A model generated the notes under the pieces. That model had not been told where the DNA came from. It made no database searches and was given only the letters and a program-made list of their open reading frames with translations. The position numbers and the translations under genes were made by a program. Positions 55,216 through 64,000 of a DNA stretch of 64,000 nt are shown piece by piece (the stretch's first letter is position 1; the number at the start of each line of letters is the position of its first letter). This DNA comes from an uncultured Amylibacter sp. (lineage in GTDB: Bacteria > Pseudomonadota > Alphaproteobacteria > Rhodobacterales > Rhodobacteraceae), in the NCBI GenBank assembly GCA_905181935.1, contig CAJIZV010000003.1, positions 260,001 through 324,000 of the forward strand, given 5' to 3'.

Positions 55216-56502
55216 TTAAACTGTTTCAATTCGTAAAACTATTGGTGTATCAACAGCTGCGCCTGTTTTTTCGATTGCACTTATTGCCTTATTAAGAGTT
55301 TCACGATCTGTTGGATGTGTAACTATAATAACAGGTGCTGCGTCTGTCTCGTGGCCCTCTTGGCGCATACGATCAATTGATATGCCTGCGCCAGCTAAGG
55401 CAGCTGAGACCTTTGCTAAAATACCTGCTTCATCACGTAGATTTAATCGCAAATAAAACGGATTTTCAACAGATGTGCTTATTGATGCAACTTTGATCAG
55501 ATTTTTAGCGGGTTGTCCAAATACTGGAATATTAATTCCTCGTGCTATATCCATAATGTCACCAATAACAGCGCTTGCTGTTGGACCTTCACCTGCACCT
55601 GCACCACGTAATATGATTTGTCCGACTGAATCACCCTCTATTATTACCATGTTAGTTCCACCATCTAGCTGTGCTAATGGGGATTCATTAGGCACTAAAC
55701 AAGGTCTCATAGTTTGTGATAAGCCAATGTCAGTCATAATAGATACACCCAATAGTTTAATACGGTACCCCATATCTGCTGCGGCATGAATATCTTCAAT
55801 TGTAATACGTCCTATGCCTTCAAGAACAGCACCTTTAAAATCTACCTGTGTGCCATAAGCAATAGATGACAGTAAAACTAATTTATGAGCAGCATCAATT
55901 CCACCAACATCTAAATTTGGATCTGCTTCTAAAAACCCTAATTGGTTGGCTTCCTCAAAGATATCTTGATATGGAAGACCAGTATTTTCCATCCGTGTAA
56001 GTATGTAGTTACACGTACCGTTCATTACGCCCATGATACGTGTTATGTTATTCCCAGCTAAACTTTCTGTTAAAGTTTTTATGACTGGAATGCCACCAGC
56101 TACAGCAGCTTCAAATCGTAAATTAACGCCTTTTTTTTCAGCTAAAACGGCCAGTTCTTGGCCATGTAAAGCTAACATTGCTTTATTAGCTGTAACGACA
56201 TGTTTGCCGCCTGCTATTGCTGCCTCAGTAGCTGCCTTGGCGGGTCCTGAATCGCCACCAATCAATTCTACGAATACATCTATATCATCCCTTTTGGCTA
56301 AAGCTACAGGGTCAGACTCCCACGCATAACTAGACAAATCTACGCCACGATCTTTGGATTTTGATAATGCCGATACAGCTGATATTTGAATAGTTCTACC
56401 TGAACGTGCTTCTAAAATACTCAGGTTGTTTTGTACTATTTTAATCAGACCAGCACCGACAGTGCCAAGGCCTGCAATGCCCAGTTTAATTGGATCAGCC
56501 AT
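55216..56502 (-). CDS. hom: homoserine dehydrogenase
   Basis: The 428 residues have the NAD(P) motif GLGTVGAGL (10-18). The catalytic region carries GVMNGTCNYILTRM and GFLEADPNLDVGGIDAAHKLVLL, and a C-terminal ACT domain (about 345-425, YLRLNLRDEAGILAKV) probably provides feedback control by threonine. It commits aspartate semialdehyde to threonine and methionine. Confidence 0.97.
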   Translation of the reverse strand: MADPIKLGIAGLGTVGAGLIKIVQNNLSILEARSGRTIQISAVSALSKSKDRGVDLSSYAWESDPVALAKRDDIDVFVELIGGDSGPAKAATEAAIAGGKHVVTANKAMLALHGQELAVLAEKKGVNLRFEAAVAGGIPVIKTLTESLAGNNITRIMGVMNGTCNYILTRMENTGLPYQDIFEEANQLGFLEADPNLDVGGIDAAHKLVLLSSIAYGTQVDFKGAVLEGIGRITIEDIHAAADMGYRIKLLGVSIMTDIGLSQTMRPCLVPNESPLAQLDGGTNMVIIEGDSVGQIILRGAGAGEGPTASAVIGDIMDIARGINIPVFGQPAKNLIKVASISTSVENPFYLRLNLRDEAGILAKVSAALAGAGISIDRMRQEGHETDAAPVIIVTHPTDRETLNKAISAIEKTGAAVDTPIVLRIETV

Positions 56503-56569
56503 ATTGAGTGGTTCCTATGCAATAAGTTGAAGTATTTTATTACTAAAAATTTGGGAGTAGGACAACGGC

Positions 56570-56824
56570 TTAGAATTTATATGCGGATAGTTTGCGCGCT
56601 TTTTCTTTGAGTAATTTAACTCGATTAATATGATCCAACATAGGTTTTGTAGTGTTATTTATTGATAAGATGTTGATTGAATTTAGTTGACTAGCAGGTA
56701 ATAGTTTTAGCCATTTTTCTTGAGACGATGTTTGCAATTTTGGATAAACGTTTTCAGGCTTGTTTTGTTGAGCAGAACAAGCTGAAAATATAGTAAGAAA
56801 GAGTAGGGTGATGAACTTATACAA
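56570..56824 (-). CDS. small lipoprotein of unknown function
   Basis: The 84 residues start with a signal sequence ending in the lipobox-like FSAC (Cys16), then a polar domain with a basic C-terminal helix (INRVKLLKEKARKLS). The start codon is TTG (56824), with GAGAGG about 7 nt upstream. I do not recognise the family. It sits between hom and glyA on the same strand. The lipobox is atypical, so lipidation is likely but not certain. Confidence 0.65.
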   Translation of the reverse strand: MYKFITLLFLTIFSACSAQQNKPENVYPKLQTSSQEKWLKLLPASQLNSINILSINNTTKPMLDHINRVKLLKEKARKLSAYKF

Positions 56825-56916
56825 AACAGCCTCTCAGGAACGTAATGCCATACTATGGTTAAGAATGGCATTGCGCAATATTACATAATAAATAAGTACA
56901 GTTTTGCAGCTTAATT

Positions 56917-58212
56917 TTATAATTTTTCATACAAAGGAAATTGTCCACATAATGCTGCAACTTTTTCACGTACAGAAGCTTCTACTTTAGAATTTTCATC
57001 TGCACCATTGGTAGCCAGTCCATCTATGACTTCAACAATCATGTCTGCTATTTTACGAAATTCAACTTCGCCAAAGCCCCGTGTAGTTCCTGCTGGTGTA
57101 CCTAAACGCAAACCAGATGTAACCATTGGTTTCTCTGGATCAAATGGTATGCCATTTTTATTACAAGTAATATGAGCTCGCCCTAATGCTTTATCAGCAA
57201 TATTGCCAGTAACTCCTTTGGGGCGCAAATCTACTAACATCACGTGCGTGTCGGTACCACCAGTCACAATGTCCAAACCACCTTTTATTAATTGGTCTGC
57301 CAAAGCTTGTGCGTTAATAATTACTTGAGTTTGGTACTGTTTAAATTCAGGGCGTAATGCTTCGCCAAATGCTACTGCTTTAGCTGCAATTACGTGCATT
57401 AAGGGTCCGCCCTGTAAGCCAGGAAAAATTGCTGAGTTAAATTTCTTAGCCATGTCTGCATTATTAGTTAAAATCATACCACCACGTGGACCACGTAATG
57501 TTTTATGTGTTGTTGTAGTAGCAACATCTGCGTAAGGAAATGGACTTGGGTGGACGCCTCCAGCAACTAATCCTGCAAAATGCGCCATGTCCACATGTAA
57601 GTATGCGCCGACAGAATCAGCTATTTCACGCATACGTTTGAAATTAATTTGGCGAGGAACAGCAGATCCACCTGCAATAATCATTTTAGGCTTATGCTCT
57701 GTGGCTAGAGCTTGTACCTGATCATAATCTAGTAAGTTATCTTCTTTACGAACTCCGTACTGTATTGCGTTAAACCATTTTCCAGATTGGTTAGGCTTTG
57801 CACCATGCGTTAGGTGGCCACCAGCATCTAATGACATGCCTAATATTGTATCTCCAGGTTGTAATAGAGCCAAAAATACTCCCTGATTAGCTTGAGATCC
57901 TGAATTGGGCTGGACGTTTGCAAAATCACATCCGAACAGTTCTTTAGCGCGGTCTACTGCTAAATTTTCTGCAATATCAACATATTGACAACCACCATAA
58001 TAACGCCGACCAGCATAACCTTCGGCATACTTATTCGTCATTACAGAGCCTTGAGCTTGCATAACAGCTTTTGATACAATATTTTCAGATGCAATGAGTT
58101 CAATCTCATCACGCTGACGTCCTAGTTCTAATTTGATTGAATCAAATAGTTCTGGATCACGATCTGAAAGATCTTCGGTAAAAAATCCTGTGTCACGGAC
58201 AATGTTGTTCAT
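56917..58212 (-). CDS. glyA: serine hydroxymethyltransferase
   Basis: From ATG 58212 the protein is 431 residues. Key features are [14 protein letters not shown] at the N-terminus, [22 protein letters not shown], and the PLP lysine in [13 protein letters not shown]. It interconverts serine and glycine with methylene-THF and so feeds the fhs/folD module. An in-frame start at 58239 adds 9 residues but lies before the AGGAG ribosome site. Confidence 0.98.
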   Translation of the reverse strand: MNNIVRDTGFFTEDLSDRDPELFDSIKLELGRQRDEIELIASENIVSKAVMQAQGSVMTNKYAEGYAGRRYYGGCQYVDIAENLAVDRAKELFGCDFANVQPNSGSQANQGVFLALLQPGDTILGMSLDAGGHLTHGAKPNQSGKWFNAIQYGVRKEDNLLDYDQVQALATEHKPKMIIAGGSAVPRQINFKRMREIADSVGAYLHVDMAHFAGLVAGGVHPSPFPYADVATTTTHKTLRGPRGGMILTNNADMAKKFNSAIFPGLQGGPLMHVIAAKAVAFGEALRPEFKQYQTQVIINAQALADQLIKGGLDIVTGGTDTHVMLVDLRPKGVTGNIADKALGRAHITCNKNGIPFDPEKPMVTSGLRLGTPAGTTRGFGEVEFRKIADMIVEVIDGLATNGADENSKVEASVREKVAALCGQFPLYEKL

Positions 58213-58388
58213 TTGATGGCTCCTGGTAGTAAAATACAATTCATGTTTGTCCTAATTCATTACTTTACGCTATGAAAGAAATAATGCGACAGTTGCGACA
58301 ATAAGAGCGGCTTTTAATAACAGGAAATGAACTCTGATAATATTTGATTTTTTTAATAAAAATTGATGATTGGATTGGAAATATAATT

Positions 58389-59147
58389 ATGCAAAAAATT
58401 GCTTTTATAGCTAGTAAGTCTAAAACAGCTCAAGAAAGCCTGATTGTCTTAGAGCAAACCTATGGGAACACTACAATCGAAGAGGCTGAATTGATTGTTG
58501 CACTAGGTGGTGATGGCTTTATGCTTGAAGCACTTCATTCAACATTTCATTTAAACTGTCCAGTTTATGGAATGAATCGTGGCAGTGTAGGGTTCTTAAT
58601 GAATGAATTTTCTCCAGATCAGTTAATCAAACGTCTCTCTCAGGCAGAAGAAGCTGTAATCCATCCATTAAGGATGCAAGCGCATTGTTCCGATGGAACT
58701 GAATTTGAAGCATTGGCTATAAACGAAGTTTCTTTAATTCGTGCGGGTCCACAAGCAGCAAAGCTTCAAATTTCGGTAGATGGCCGTGTGCGATTACCTG
58801 AATTGGTTTGTGATGGTGCTTTATTGTCCACTCCGGCAGGCTCTACGGCATATAACTATTCTGCTCATGGTCCAATTCTACCAATTGGTGCTGATATACT
58901 GGCAATGACAGCAATGGCTGCTTTTAGGCCTCGACGCTGGCGTGGTGCTCTATTGCCAAAATCTGCGCGTGTTCGTTTTGATGTTTTAGAACCAGGAAAG
59001 CGTCCAGTTACGGCTAGTGCAGATAGCAAAAAAGCGTATGACATATTATCAGTTGATATATTTAGCGCACCTGATCAAAAGCATAGGATCCTTTTTGATC
59101 CTGGGCATGGTTTAGAAGAGCGCTTGATCCGTGAGCAATTTGTTTAA
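58389..59147 (+). CDS. nadK: NAD kinase
   Basis: The 252 residues carry GGDGFMLEALH (active-site GGDG), GMNRGSVGFLMNE, and the NEVSLIRA / STPAGSTAYNYSAHGPIL blocks. It phosphorylates NAD to NADP. I choose ATG 58389, where homology begins; an upstream in-frame ATG at 58344 would add 15 residues. It is divergent from glyA. Confidence 0.96.
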   Translation: MQKIAFIASKSKTAQESLIVLEQTYGNTTIEEAELIVALGGDGFMLEALHSTFHLNCPVYGMNRGSVGFLMNEFSPDQLIKRLSQAEEAVIHPLRMQAHCSDGTEFEALAINEVSLIRAGPQAAKLQISVDGRVRLPELVCDGALLSTPAGSTAYNYSAHGPILPIGADILAMTAMAAFRPRRWRGALLPKSARVRFDVLEPGKRPVTASADSKKAYDILSVDIFSAPDQKHRILFDPGHGLEERLIREQFV

Positions 59148-59204
59148 GTGCTGTTAATACGGCTTTAAATTTTAAATAATTAAAATACATAGAGTAAATT
59201 AAGA

Positions 59205-59876
59205 ATGCCTGAACAACTTATCTTTGACTTACCAATTAAAACAGCCTTTGGGCGTGAAGATTTCTTTGTCACATCAACTAATGCAACAGCTGTTAAAATT
59301 GTTGAAAATTGGCCAAATTGGCCTTTATTAAAGTTAATTCTAGCTGGGCCAAGTGGTGCTGGTAAGTCCCATTTAGCATACATCTGGTCTGAGATGACTG
59401 CTGGAATTGTTATTGATGCAAAGTCATTAATGGATATAGACCTTCGATCTATTTCAGAGGTGGCATTATGTGTGGAAGGTTTACATCAAATTGCAGGTAA
59501 TGAGGAATTAGAAGCACATGCTTTTCATCTTCATAATCTTACCCAAGAAAATGGAGTACCCTTTTTGATAACTGGTATTGGTGTTCCCGCTACTTGGGGT
59601 TTAACATTGCCAGATCTTGCTAGTCGAATTAATGGCACTGCTGTGACTGAGTTACGTGCACCTGATGATATGTTATTAAACGCTTTGTTAATAAAACAGT
59701 TTAATGATCGCCAAATCGCTATTGATCCTAAAATTATAGGGTACCTTTTGCAACGTATGGAACGATCGTTTACAGGGGTATCTCGTCTTGTAACTGAGCT
59801 TGATGAAACTGCCTTAAAATTAAAAAAACCTATTTCTATAAAGTTAGCTCGTATCGTCCTAGACTCTTATATTTAA
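59205..59876 (+). CDS. hdaA: DnaA-related replication regulator HdaA
   Basis: This 223-residue DnaA-type AAA domain lacks the DNA-binding domain. The N-terminus PEQLIFDLPIKTAFGREDFFV contains the clamp-binding-like QLIFDLP, and Walker A is GPSGAGKSH. Walker B is weak (ALCVEG), and the C-terminal helical lid ends with IKLARIVLDSYI. HdaA works with the beta clamp to inactivate DnaA-ATP in alphaproteobacteria. The hdaA-ppk-ppx order is common there. Confidence 0.9.
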   Translation: MPEQLIFDLPIKTAFGREDFFVTSTNATAVKIVENWPNWPLLKLILAGPSGAGKSHLAYIWSEMTAGIVIDAKSLMDIDLRSISEVALCVEGLHQIAGNEELEAHAFHLHNLTQENGVPFLITGIGVPATWGLTLPDLASRINGTAVTELRAPDDMLLNALLIKQFNDRQIAIDPKIIGYLLQRMERSFTGVSRLVTELDETALKLKKPISIKLARIVLDSYI

Positions 59877-59931
59877 GATGCCATAATTGATTTAATTATT
59901 TAACAATTAGAAATTTGGGACTAAATCCTCA

Positions 59932-62106
59932 ATGAATGCAGATTTTTTAAAGAATAATATATTACCATCTCAAAAAATAGAGGGTGTAAATATAAAAAGT
60001 TCAGCACGGTTTTTAAATCGTGAATTATCATGGTTAGCATTTAATTGGCGCGTTTTAGAGTTAGCTCAAGACCCTACATGGCCTTTACTGGAACGAGTTA
60101 GAATGGTATCTATTTCATCTAGTAATTTAGATGAGTTTTATACTGTTCGGGTTGCGGGTCTCCGAGAATTAGCACGAAACGGAATAACAAAATTATATGC
60201 TGATGGATTAACTCCTGCACAGCAACTCAAATTGATTGATGTAAACGCAAAAGCCTTATCTCATGCACAACAAACAGCATGGAATAAATTAATTATTGAA
60301 TTGGCTGAAAAAGAAATATCAATATTACAGCAAGATCAATTAACAAACAAAGATAAAGCTTTTTTGGATAAAGTATTTTTAGAGCGAATTTTCCCAATTG
60401 TGAGCCCTCTAGCTGTTGATCCAGCACACCCATTTCCGTTTATCCATTCTGGTGGCTTAGCGATCGCACTTCATTTGGAAATGAAGAATAGTAAAAAAGC
60501 GCTACAGGCATTATTACCTATCCCAAATAATACTGATCGCTTTATTAAATTACCTTGTAAAAATGGTGTTGGTTTAAGAATTGTGCCAGTAGAAGTTATT
60601 CTTGTTCAAGCTCTAAGTGTTTTATTTCCAAGTTATAATCTAGTTGGACATTGTATGTTTCGTGTTTTGCGTGACAGTGATCTCGAGATTGAAGATGAAG
60701 CTGAAGATTTAGTTCGTGAATTTGAAACTGCGTTGAAGCGCCGTGTGCGCGGTGATGTTGTGCGTTTGAAAATTACAAAAGAGGCTCCTGAAAATTTACG
60801 GAATATGATTTTGGGGGCTTTGCGTGTTCATAAAAGTGAAGTAATTGAAGTTGATGGTATTCTTGGATTAGAAGACTTGAGTGAGATCTGTGTAATGGGT
60901 CCAGAAGCTCTTTGCTGGCCCTCAAATGAGCCCCGTGTGCCAGAACGCGTAAAAGATTTTGATCAGGATATTTTCGCCGCTATTCGTCAAAAAGATATGC
61001 TTCTACACCATCCTTATGAATCTTTTGATATTGTTGTAAATTTTTTATGGCAAGCAGCGCGAGATCCTTATGTGGTTGCAATTAAACAAACCCTTTATAG
61101 GACATCTAATCAATCTCCAATTGTTGAAGCTTTATGTGCCGCCGCTGAGGCAGGAAAATCTGTAACTGCTGTAGTAGAGTTGAAGGCGCGTTTTGATGAA
61201 GCGACAAATATTAAACTATCACGACAAATGGAACGTGCTGGTGTTCATGTGGTTTATGGTTTTATTGACATGAAAACGCATGCAAAAGTATCAACTATTG
61301 TACGTAAAGAAAAAGAGAAATTAATTACTTATACACATTTTGGCACAGGTAATTACCATCCAGTAACTGCTAATGTATATTCTGACTTGTCATTTTTCAC
61401 GTGCGATTCATCATTAGGAAAAGATGCTACAAAATTATTTAATTTTATTTCAGGGTATGCTGAAGCTGAGGGTCTTAATGATTTATCAATCGCACCTAGT
61501 TTTTTGTTTAATGACTTATTAAAATACATAGAGGCAGAAACCCAAGCTGCTCTAGGTGGTAAACCTGCGCAAATTTGGGCTAAAATGAATTCAATTATGG
61601 AGCGAAATATTATTGATGCTCTATACCGAGCTAGCCAAGCGGGTGTAAAAATTGATTTGGTTGTTCGCGGTATTTGTGGAGTTCGCCCTGGCGTTACTGG
61701 CCTGTCTGAAAATATCCGCATTAAATCAGTAGTTGGACGATTTCTTGAACATTCGCGCATAGTCTGTTTCGCAAATGGTACTGAAATGCCTCACAAAAAT
61801 GCTTTAGTTTTTATTTCATCGGCTGATTGGATGGGTAGAAACTTACACGGGCGAGTGGAAAGTATGGTAAAAATTAGAAATAAAACAGTTCAGGCACAAA
61901 TTTTAAGCCAAATTATGGCAGCAAATCTTGCTGATACTCGAAACTCATGGGTTTTACGTGCCGATGGTACTTATCACCGTAATTTGGATGCTGGAGACAC
62001 TGCATTGTTTAATTGCCATCAGTTTTTTATGGAGAATCCTTCATTGTCTGGCCGAGGTAAAATAGGTGCAAAAGATGTACTCAAGTTTGCACATTTAAAT
62101 GACTGA
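59932..62106 (+). CDS. ppk: polyphosphate kinase PPK1
   Basis: The 724 residues match PPK1 from end to end: N-terminal RFLNRELSWLAFNWRVLELA, ISSSNLDEFYTVRVAGL, the catalytic-domain blocks AVVELKARFDEA and KTHAKVSTIVRKE, THFGTGNYHPVTANVYSD with the histidines of the phospho-transfer site, and GRVESMVKIRN. It makes inorganic polyphosphate from ATP. The coding end overlaps ppx by 8 nt. Confidence 0.97.
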   Translation: MNADFLKNNILPSQKIEGVNIKSSARFLNRELSWLAFNWRVLELAQDPTWPLLERVRMVSISSSNLDEFYTVRVAGLRELARNGITKLYADGLTPAQQLKLIDVNAKALSHAQQTAWNKLIIELAEKEISILQQDQLTNKDKAFLDKVFLERIFPIVSPLAVDPAHPFPFIHSGGLAIALHLEMKNSKKALQALLPIPNNTDRFIKLPCKNGVGLRIVPVEVILVQALSVLFPSYNLVGHCMFRVLRDSDLEIEDEAEDLVREFETALKRRVRGDVVRLKITKEAPENLRNMILGALRVHKSEVIEVDGILGLEDLSEICVMGPEALCWPSNEPRVPERVKDFDQDIFAAIRQKDMLLHHPYESFDIVVNFLWQAARDPYVVAIKQTLYRTSNQSPIVEALCAAAEAGKSVTAVVELKARFDEATNIKLSRQMERAGVHVVYGFIDMKTHAKVSTIVRKEKEKLITYTHFGTGNYHPVTANVYSDLSFFTCDSSLGKDATKLFNFISGYAEAEGLNDLSIAPSFLFNDLLKYIEAETQAALGGKPAQIWAKMNSIMERNIIDALYRASQAGVKIDLVVRGICGVRPGVTGLSENIRIKSVVGRFLEHSRIVCFANGTEMPHKNALVFISSADWMGRNLHGRVESMVKIRNKTVQAQILSQIMAANLADTRNSWVLRADGTYHRNLDAGDTALFNCHQFFMENPSLSGRGKIGAKDVLKFAHLND

Positions 62107-63580
62107 CCATATTGATAGTGAAAAATCAAATCGAGTTGGTATAATTGACGTTGGATCGAATTCAATTAGATTCGTAGTTTTTGATAATTCTATGAGGATG
62201 CCAAATTATTTTTATAATGAAAAAGTAATGGCTGGGTTAGGACTTGATTTAGCTCAAACAGGAAAATTACATCCTAAAGGTAAAGAACGTGCATTACGTG
62301 CTTTGGTACGGTTTGGCAAAATTGCAAAAAGTATGAATTTAATTAGCCTTAAAGCTGTTGCAACAGAGGCTGTACGCAGGGCATCTGATGGCCTAATTTT
62401 TTGCCAAACTGTATTGGATAAAACTGGTATAAGTCTGGTACCAATTAGTGGTGACGAAGAAGCGATGTTGTCTGCACAAGGTGTATTGTTAGGCTGGCCA
62501 AAAGCATCTGGTTTAGTTTGTGATATTGGCGGAGCGTCTATGGAGCTAGCAGAATTAAATAGTGGTAAAATAAAACGTTTATGTAGCTCTAAATTGGGAC
62601 CTATGACTGTGTTAGGAAAATTCAGCGATCCTGTGAAACAGTGGGATTATATTAACTCAAAGTTTACACACTTAATTAATGGTTTTTCCGAAAAAACAGA
62701 TGCGTTATTTTTAGTAGGTGGCGCATGGCGGGCACTGGCTGGACTGCAAATGATCAGAGCAGGTTGCCCCATAAGCGTGGTCCATGGCTATGCTGTTAAA
62801 CCATCAGACTTATTTCCAACGCTTCATGAAGTAGTAAAACAAACACCTGAGGTTTTATGGGAAAACTTAAATGTGAGTAATTCTCGTATTAAACTATTAC
62901 CCATAGCTGCTAAAATACTATTAAAGATTTTAGATTCTTTTGAAATTGAGAAGATTATATTTTCTAATTATGGGCTACGTGAAGGACTTTTGTACAAAAG
63001 TATGCCTCTGTCTGTTCGCTTGAATGATCCACTGATCGGTGCAGCTCGCATATTTGAATTTAATAAAGCACGGTTTCCAGGCTTTGGAGATATATTATAT
63101 AAATGGATATTACCTTTATTTATTGATTTTGATGAAACATCTAGGCGACTTATTCATGCTGTTTGTTTAATACATGACATACATTGGCGAACTCATCCTG
63201 ATTGCCGATCTGAAGTCTGTTTTGAATCTGCCATACATATAAATTTAGGTGGGCTTGATCATACTGGCCGTGTATTTTTGGCATGGAGCTTATTACATCG
63301 CTACAAAGCTAAACCTATTTTAAAGAAACACATGAAAATTAGTAAGTTACTTTCTACTAGTCTAATTTCATTAGCGGAAACCATTGGCTATCTTATTAGA
63401 CTTGGAGAGGTTTTGAGCAGTTCAAGTTCAAATCATATGGGTGAATTATTATTAACCCCAAACACATTAATTCTGAAGCTAGATATAAAAAATAAAAAAA
63501 TATTTGGTGAAGGAATTGCCAAACGTTTGCAATTGGTTGCAAATAGCATGGATCGTAGTGCTTCACTTGATTACGTTTAG
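62099..63580 (+). CDS. ppx: exopolyphosphatase / Ppx-GppA phosphatase
   Basis: The 493 residues have the ASKHA phosphatase fold: VGIIDVGSNSIRFVVFD, KAVATEAVRRASDG, ISGDEEAMLSAQGVLLG, VCDIGGASMELAEL and NYGLREGLLY. A C-terminal HD-like helical domain completes it. It degrades polyphosphate and may hydrolyse pppGpp. The 8-nt overlap with ppk shows joint expression of opposing enzymes. Confidence 0.95.
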   Translation: MTDHIDSEKSNRVGIIDVGSNSIRFVVFDNSMRMPNYFYNEKVMAGLGLDLAQTGKLHPKGKERALRALVRFGKIAKSMNLISLKAVATEAVRRASDGLIFCQTVLDKTGISLVPISGDEEAMLSAQGVLLGWPKASGLVCDIGGASMELAELNSGKIKRLCSSKLGPMTVLGKFSDPVKQWDYINSKFTHLINGFSEKTDALFLVGGAWRALAGLQMIRAGCPISVVHGYAVKPSDLFPTLHEVVKQTPEVLWENLNVSNSRIKLLPIAAKILLKILDSFEIEKIIFSNYGLREGLLYKSMPLSVRLNDPLIGAARIFEFNKARFPGFGDILYKWILPLFIDFDETSRRLIHAVCLIHDIHWRTHPDCRSEVCFESAIHINLGGLDHTGRVFLAWSLLHRYKAKPILKKHMKISKLLSTSLISLAETIGYLIRLGEVLSSSSSNHMGELLLTPNTLILKLDIKNKKIFGEGIAKRLQLVANSMDRSASLDYV

Positions 63581-63650
63581 CCTTGTAGTGTTGCGCGTCT
63601 CACAACAATAGCCTAGACAAATTGAAGGTATATTTTCAAGGAAACAATCT

Positions 63651-64000
63651 ATGCGGCTTAGTAAATACTTTCTACCAATTCTAAAAGAAAATCCAAGTGA
63701 TGCGCAGATTGTTAGTCATCGTTTGATGCTGCGAGCAGGAATGATCCGTCAGGCGCAATCTGGAATTTACTCTTGGTTGCCAATGGGCTTCAAAGTGTTG
63801 CGTAAATTAGAAAATATCGTTCACGAAGAACAAATCCGTGCAGGACACAACCCGATGTTAATGCCTACCATGCAATCTGCTGATTTATGGCGTGAATCTG
63901 GTAGATATGAAGATTATGGCAAAGAAATGTTACGTGTTACTGATCGCCATGGAAGGGATATGTTATTTGGACCTACCAATGAAGAGCTAATAACAGATAT
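63651..64000 (+). CDS. proS: prolyl-tRNA synthetase, N-terminal part (cut by window edge)
   Basis: From ATG 63651 an open frame runs off the right edge, giving about 116 residues. It begins [20 protein letters not shown] and contains the class II motifs [23 protein letters not shown] and [12 protein letters not shown] FGPTNEEL. This is bacterial ProS. A GGAAAC site precedes the ATG. Confidence 0.96.
   Translation, partial: MRLSKYFLPILKENPSDAQIVSHRLMLRAGMIRQAQSGIYSWLPMGFKVLRKLENIVHEEQIRAGHNPMLMPTMQSADLWRESGRYEDYGKEMLRVTDRHGRDMLFGPTNEELITD

Overview
The window is a low-GC, gene-dense chromosome segment from an alphaproteobacterium, most likely a free-living marine heterotroph. The evidence is the gene order ruvC-ruvA-ruvB-(unknown)-ybgC-tolQ-tolR-tolA-tolB-pal-cpoB-tilS-ftsH, the hdaA-ppk-ppx block, a monocistronic rpsD, a DUF1127 small protein, and transport dominated by TRAP and peptide-ABC systems. 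Genus cannot be assigned; a SAR116-like or related low-GC marine lineage is only a guess. No phage, insertion sequence, CRISPR array or rRNA operon was found. Two tRNAs are present: Met(CAT) and Glu(TTC).

Layout. (1) 1-6327: a carnitine-type catabolic cluster on the minus strand. It holds a BKACE/dehydrocarnitine-cleavage enzyme, an SDR, a fused L-carnitine dehydrogenase/betainyl-CoA thioesterase, an acyl-CoA dehydrogenase and an ADP-forming acyl-CoA synthetase cut by the left edge. A divergent GlxA/CdhR-type AraC regulator faces it. (2) 6329-15661: a DctB/DctD two-component system divergent from a DctPQM TRAP transporter. Downstream is a tightly coupled three-gene catabolic operon: a diaminopropionate-ammonia-lyase-like PLP enzyme, an M24 metallohydrolase and an Asp/Glu-racemase/arylmalonate-decarboxylase-like protein. 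The DctD has lost its GAFTGA loop, Walker B motif and arginine finger, while a DctD-like palindrome remains in the dctB-dctP gap. This is the most unusual part of the window. (3) 15670-23894: glnE, rpsD with a structured leader, MFS and MATE transporters, msrA, prmA and a DUF1127 gene. (4) 24101-35801: ruvCAB, tol-pal, tilS and ftsH, with many 4-nt ATGA/GTGA overlaps. (5) 35978-40659: fhs and folD behind a structured untranslated leader, an Impact_N protein, rimO and tRNA-Met. (6) 40660-42842: a compositionally distinct patch carrying a TPP enzyme, possibly acquired. (7) 42932-50506: a peptide ABC transporter with a double-ATPase protein, plus a CocE/NonD hydrolase. (8) 50658-64000: glycerate 2-kinase, 2-hydroxyacid dehydrogenase, tRNA-Glu, recJ, hom, a small lipoprotein, glyA, nadK, hdaA, ppk, ppx and the start of proS.

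How the parts fit. Region 1 would turn carnitine, and perhaps gamma-butyrobetaine, into glycine betaine and acetyl units. Stepwise demethylation of glycine betaine yields C1 units, so the presence of fhs, folD, glyA, glycerate kinase and a hydroxypyruvate/glyoxylate-reductase-like enzyme nearby fits a lifestyle rich in methylated compounds and C1 metabolism; that link is inference. Region 2 looks like a sensing, import and breakdown unit for one small carboxylated nitrogen compound whose identity cannot be read from the sequence.
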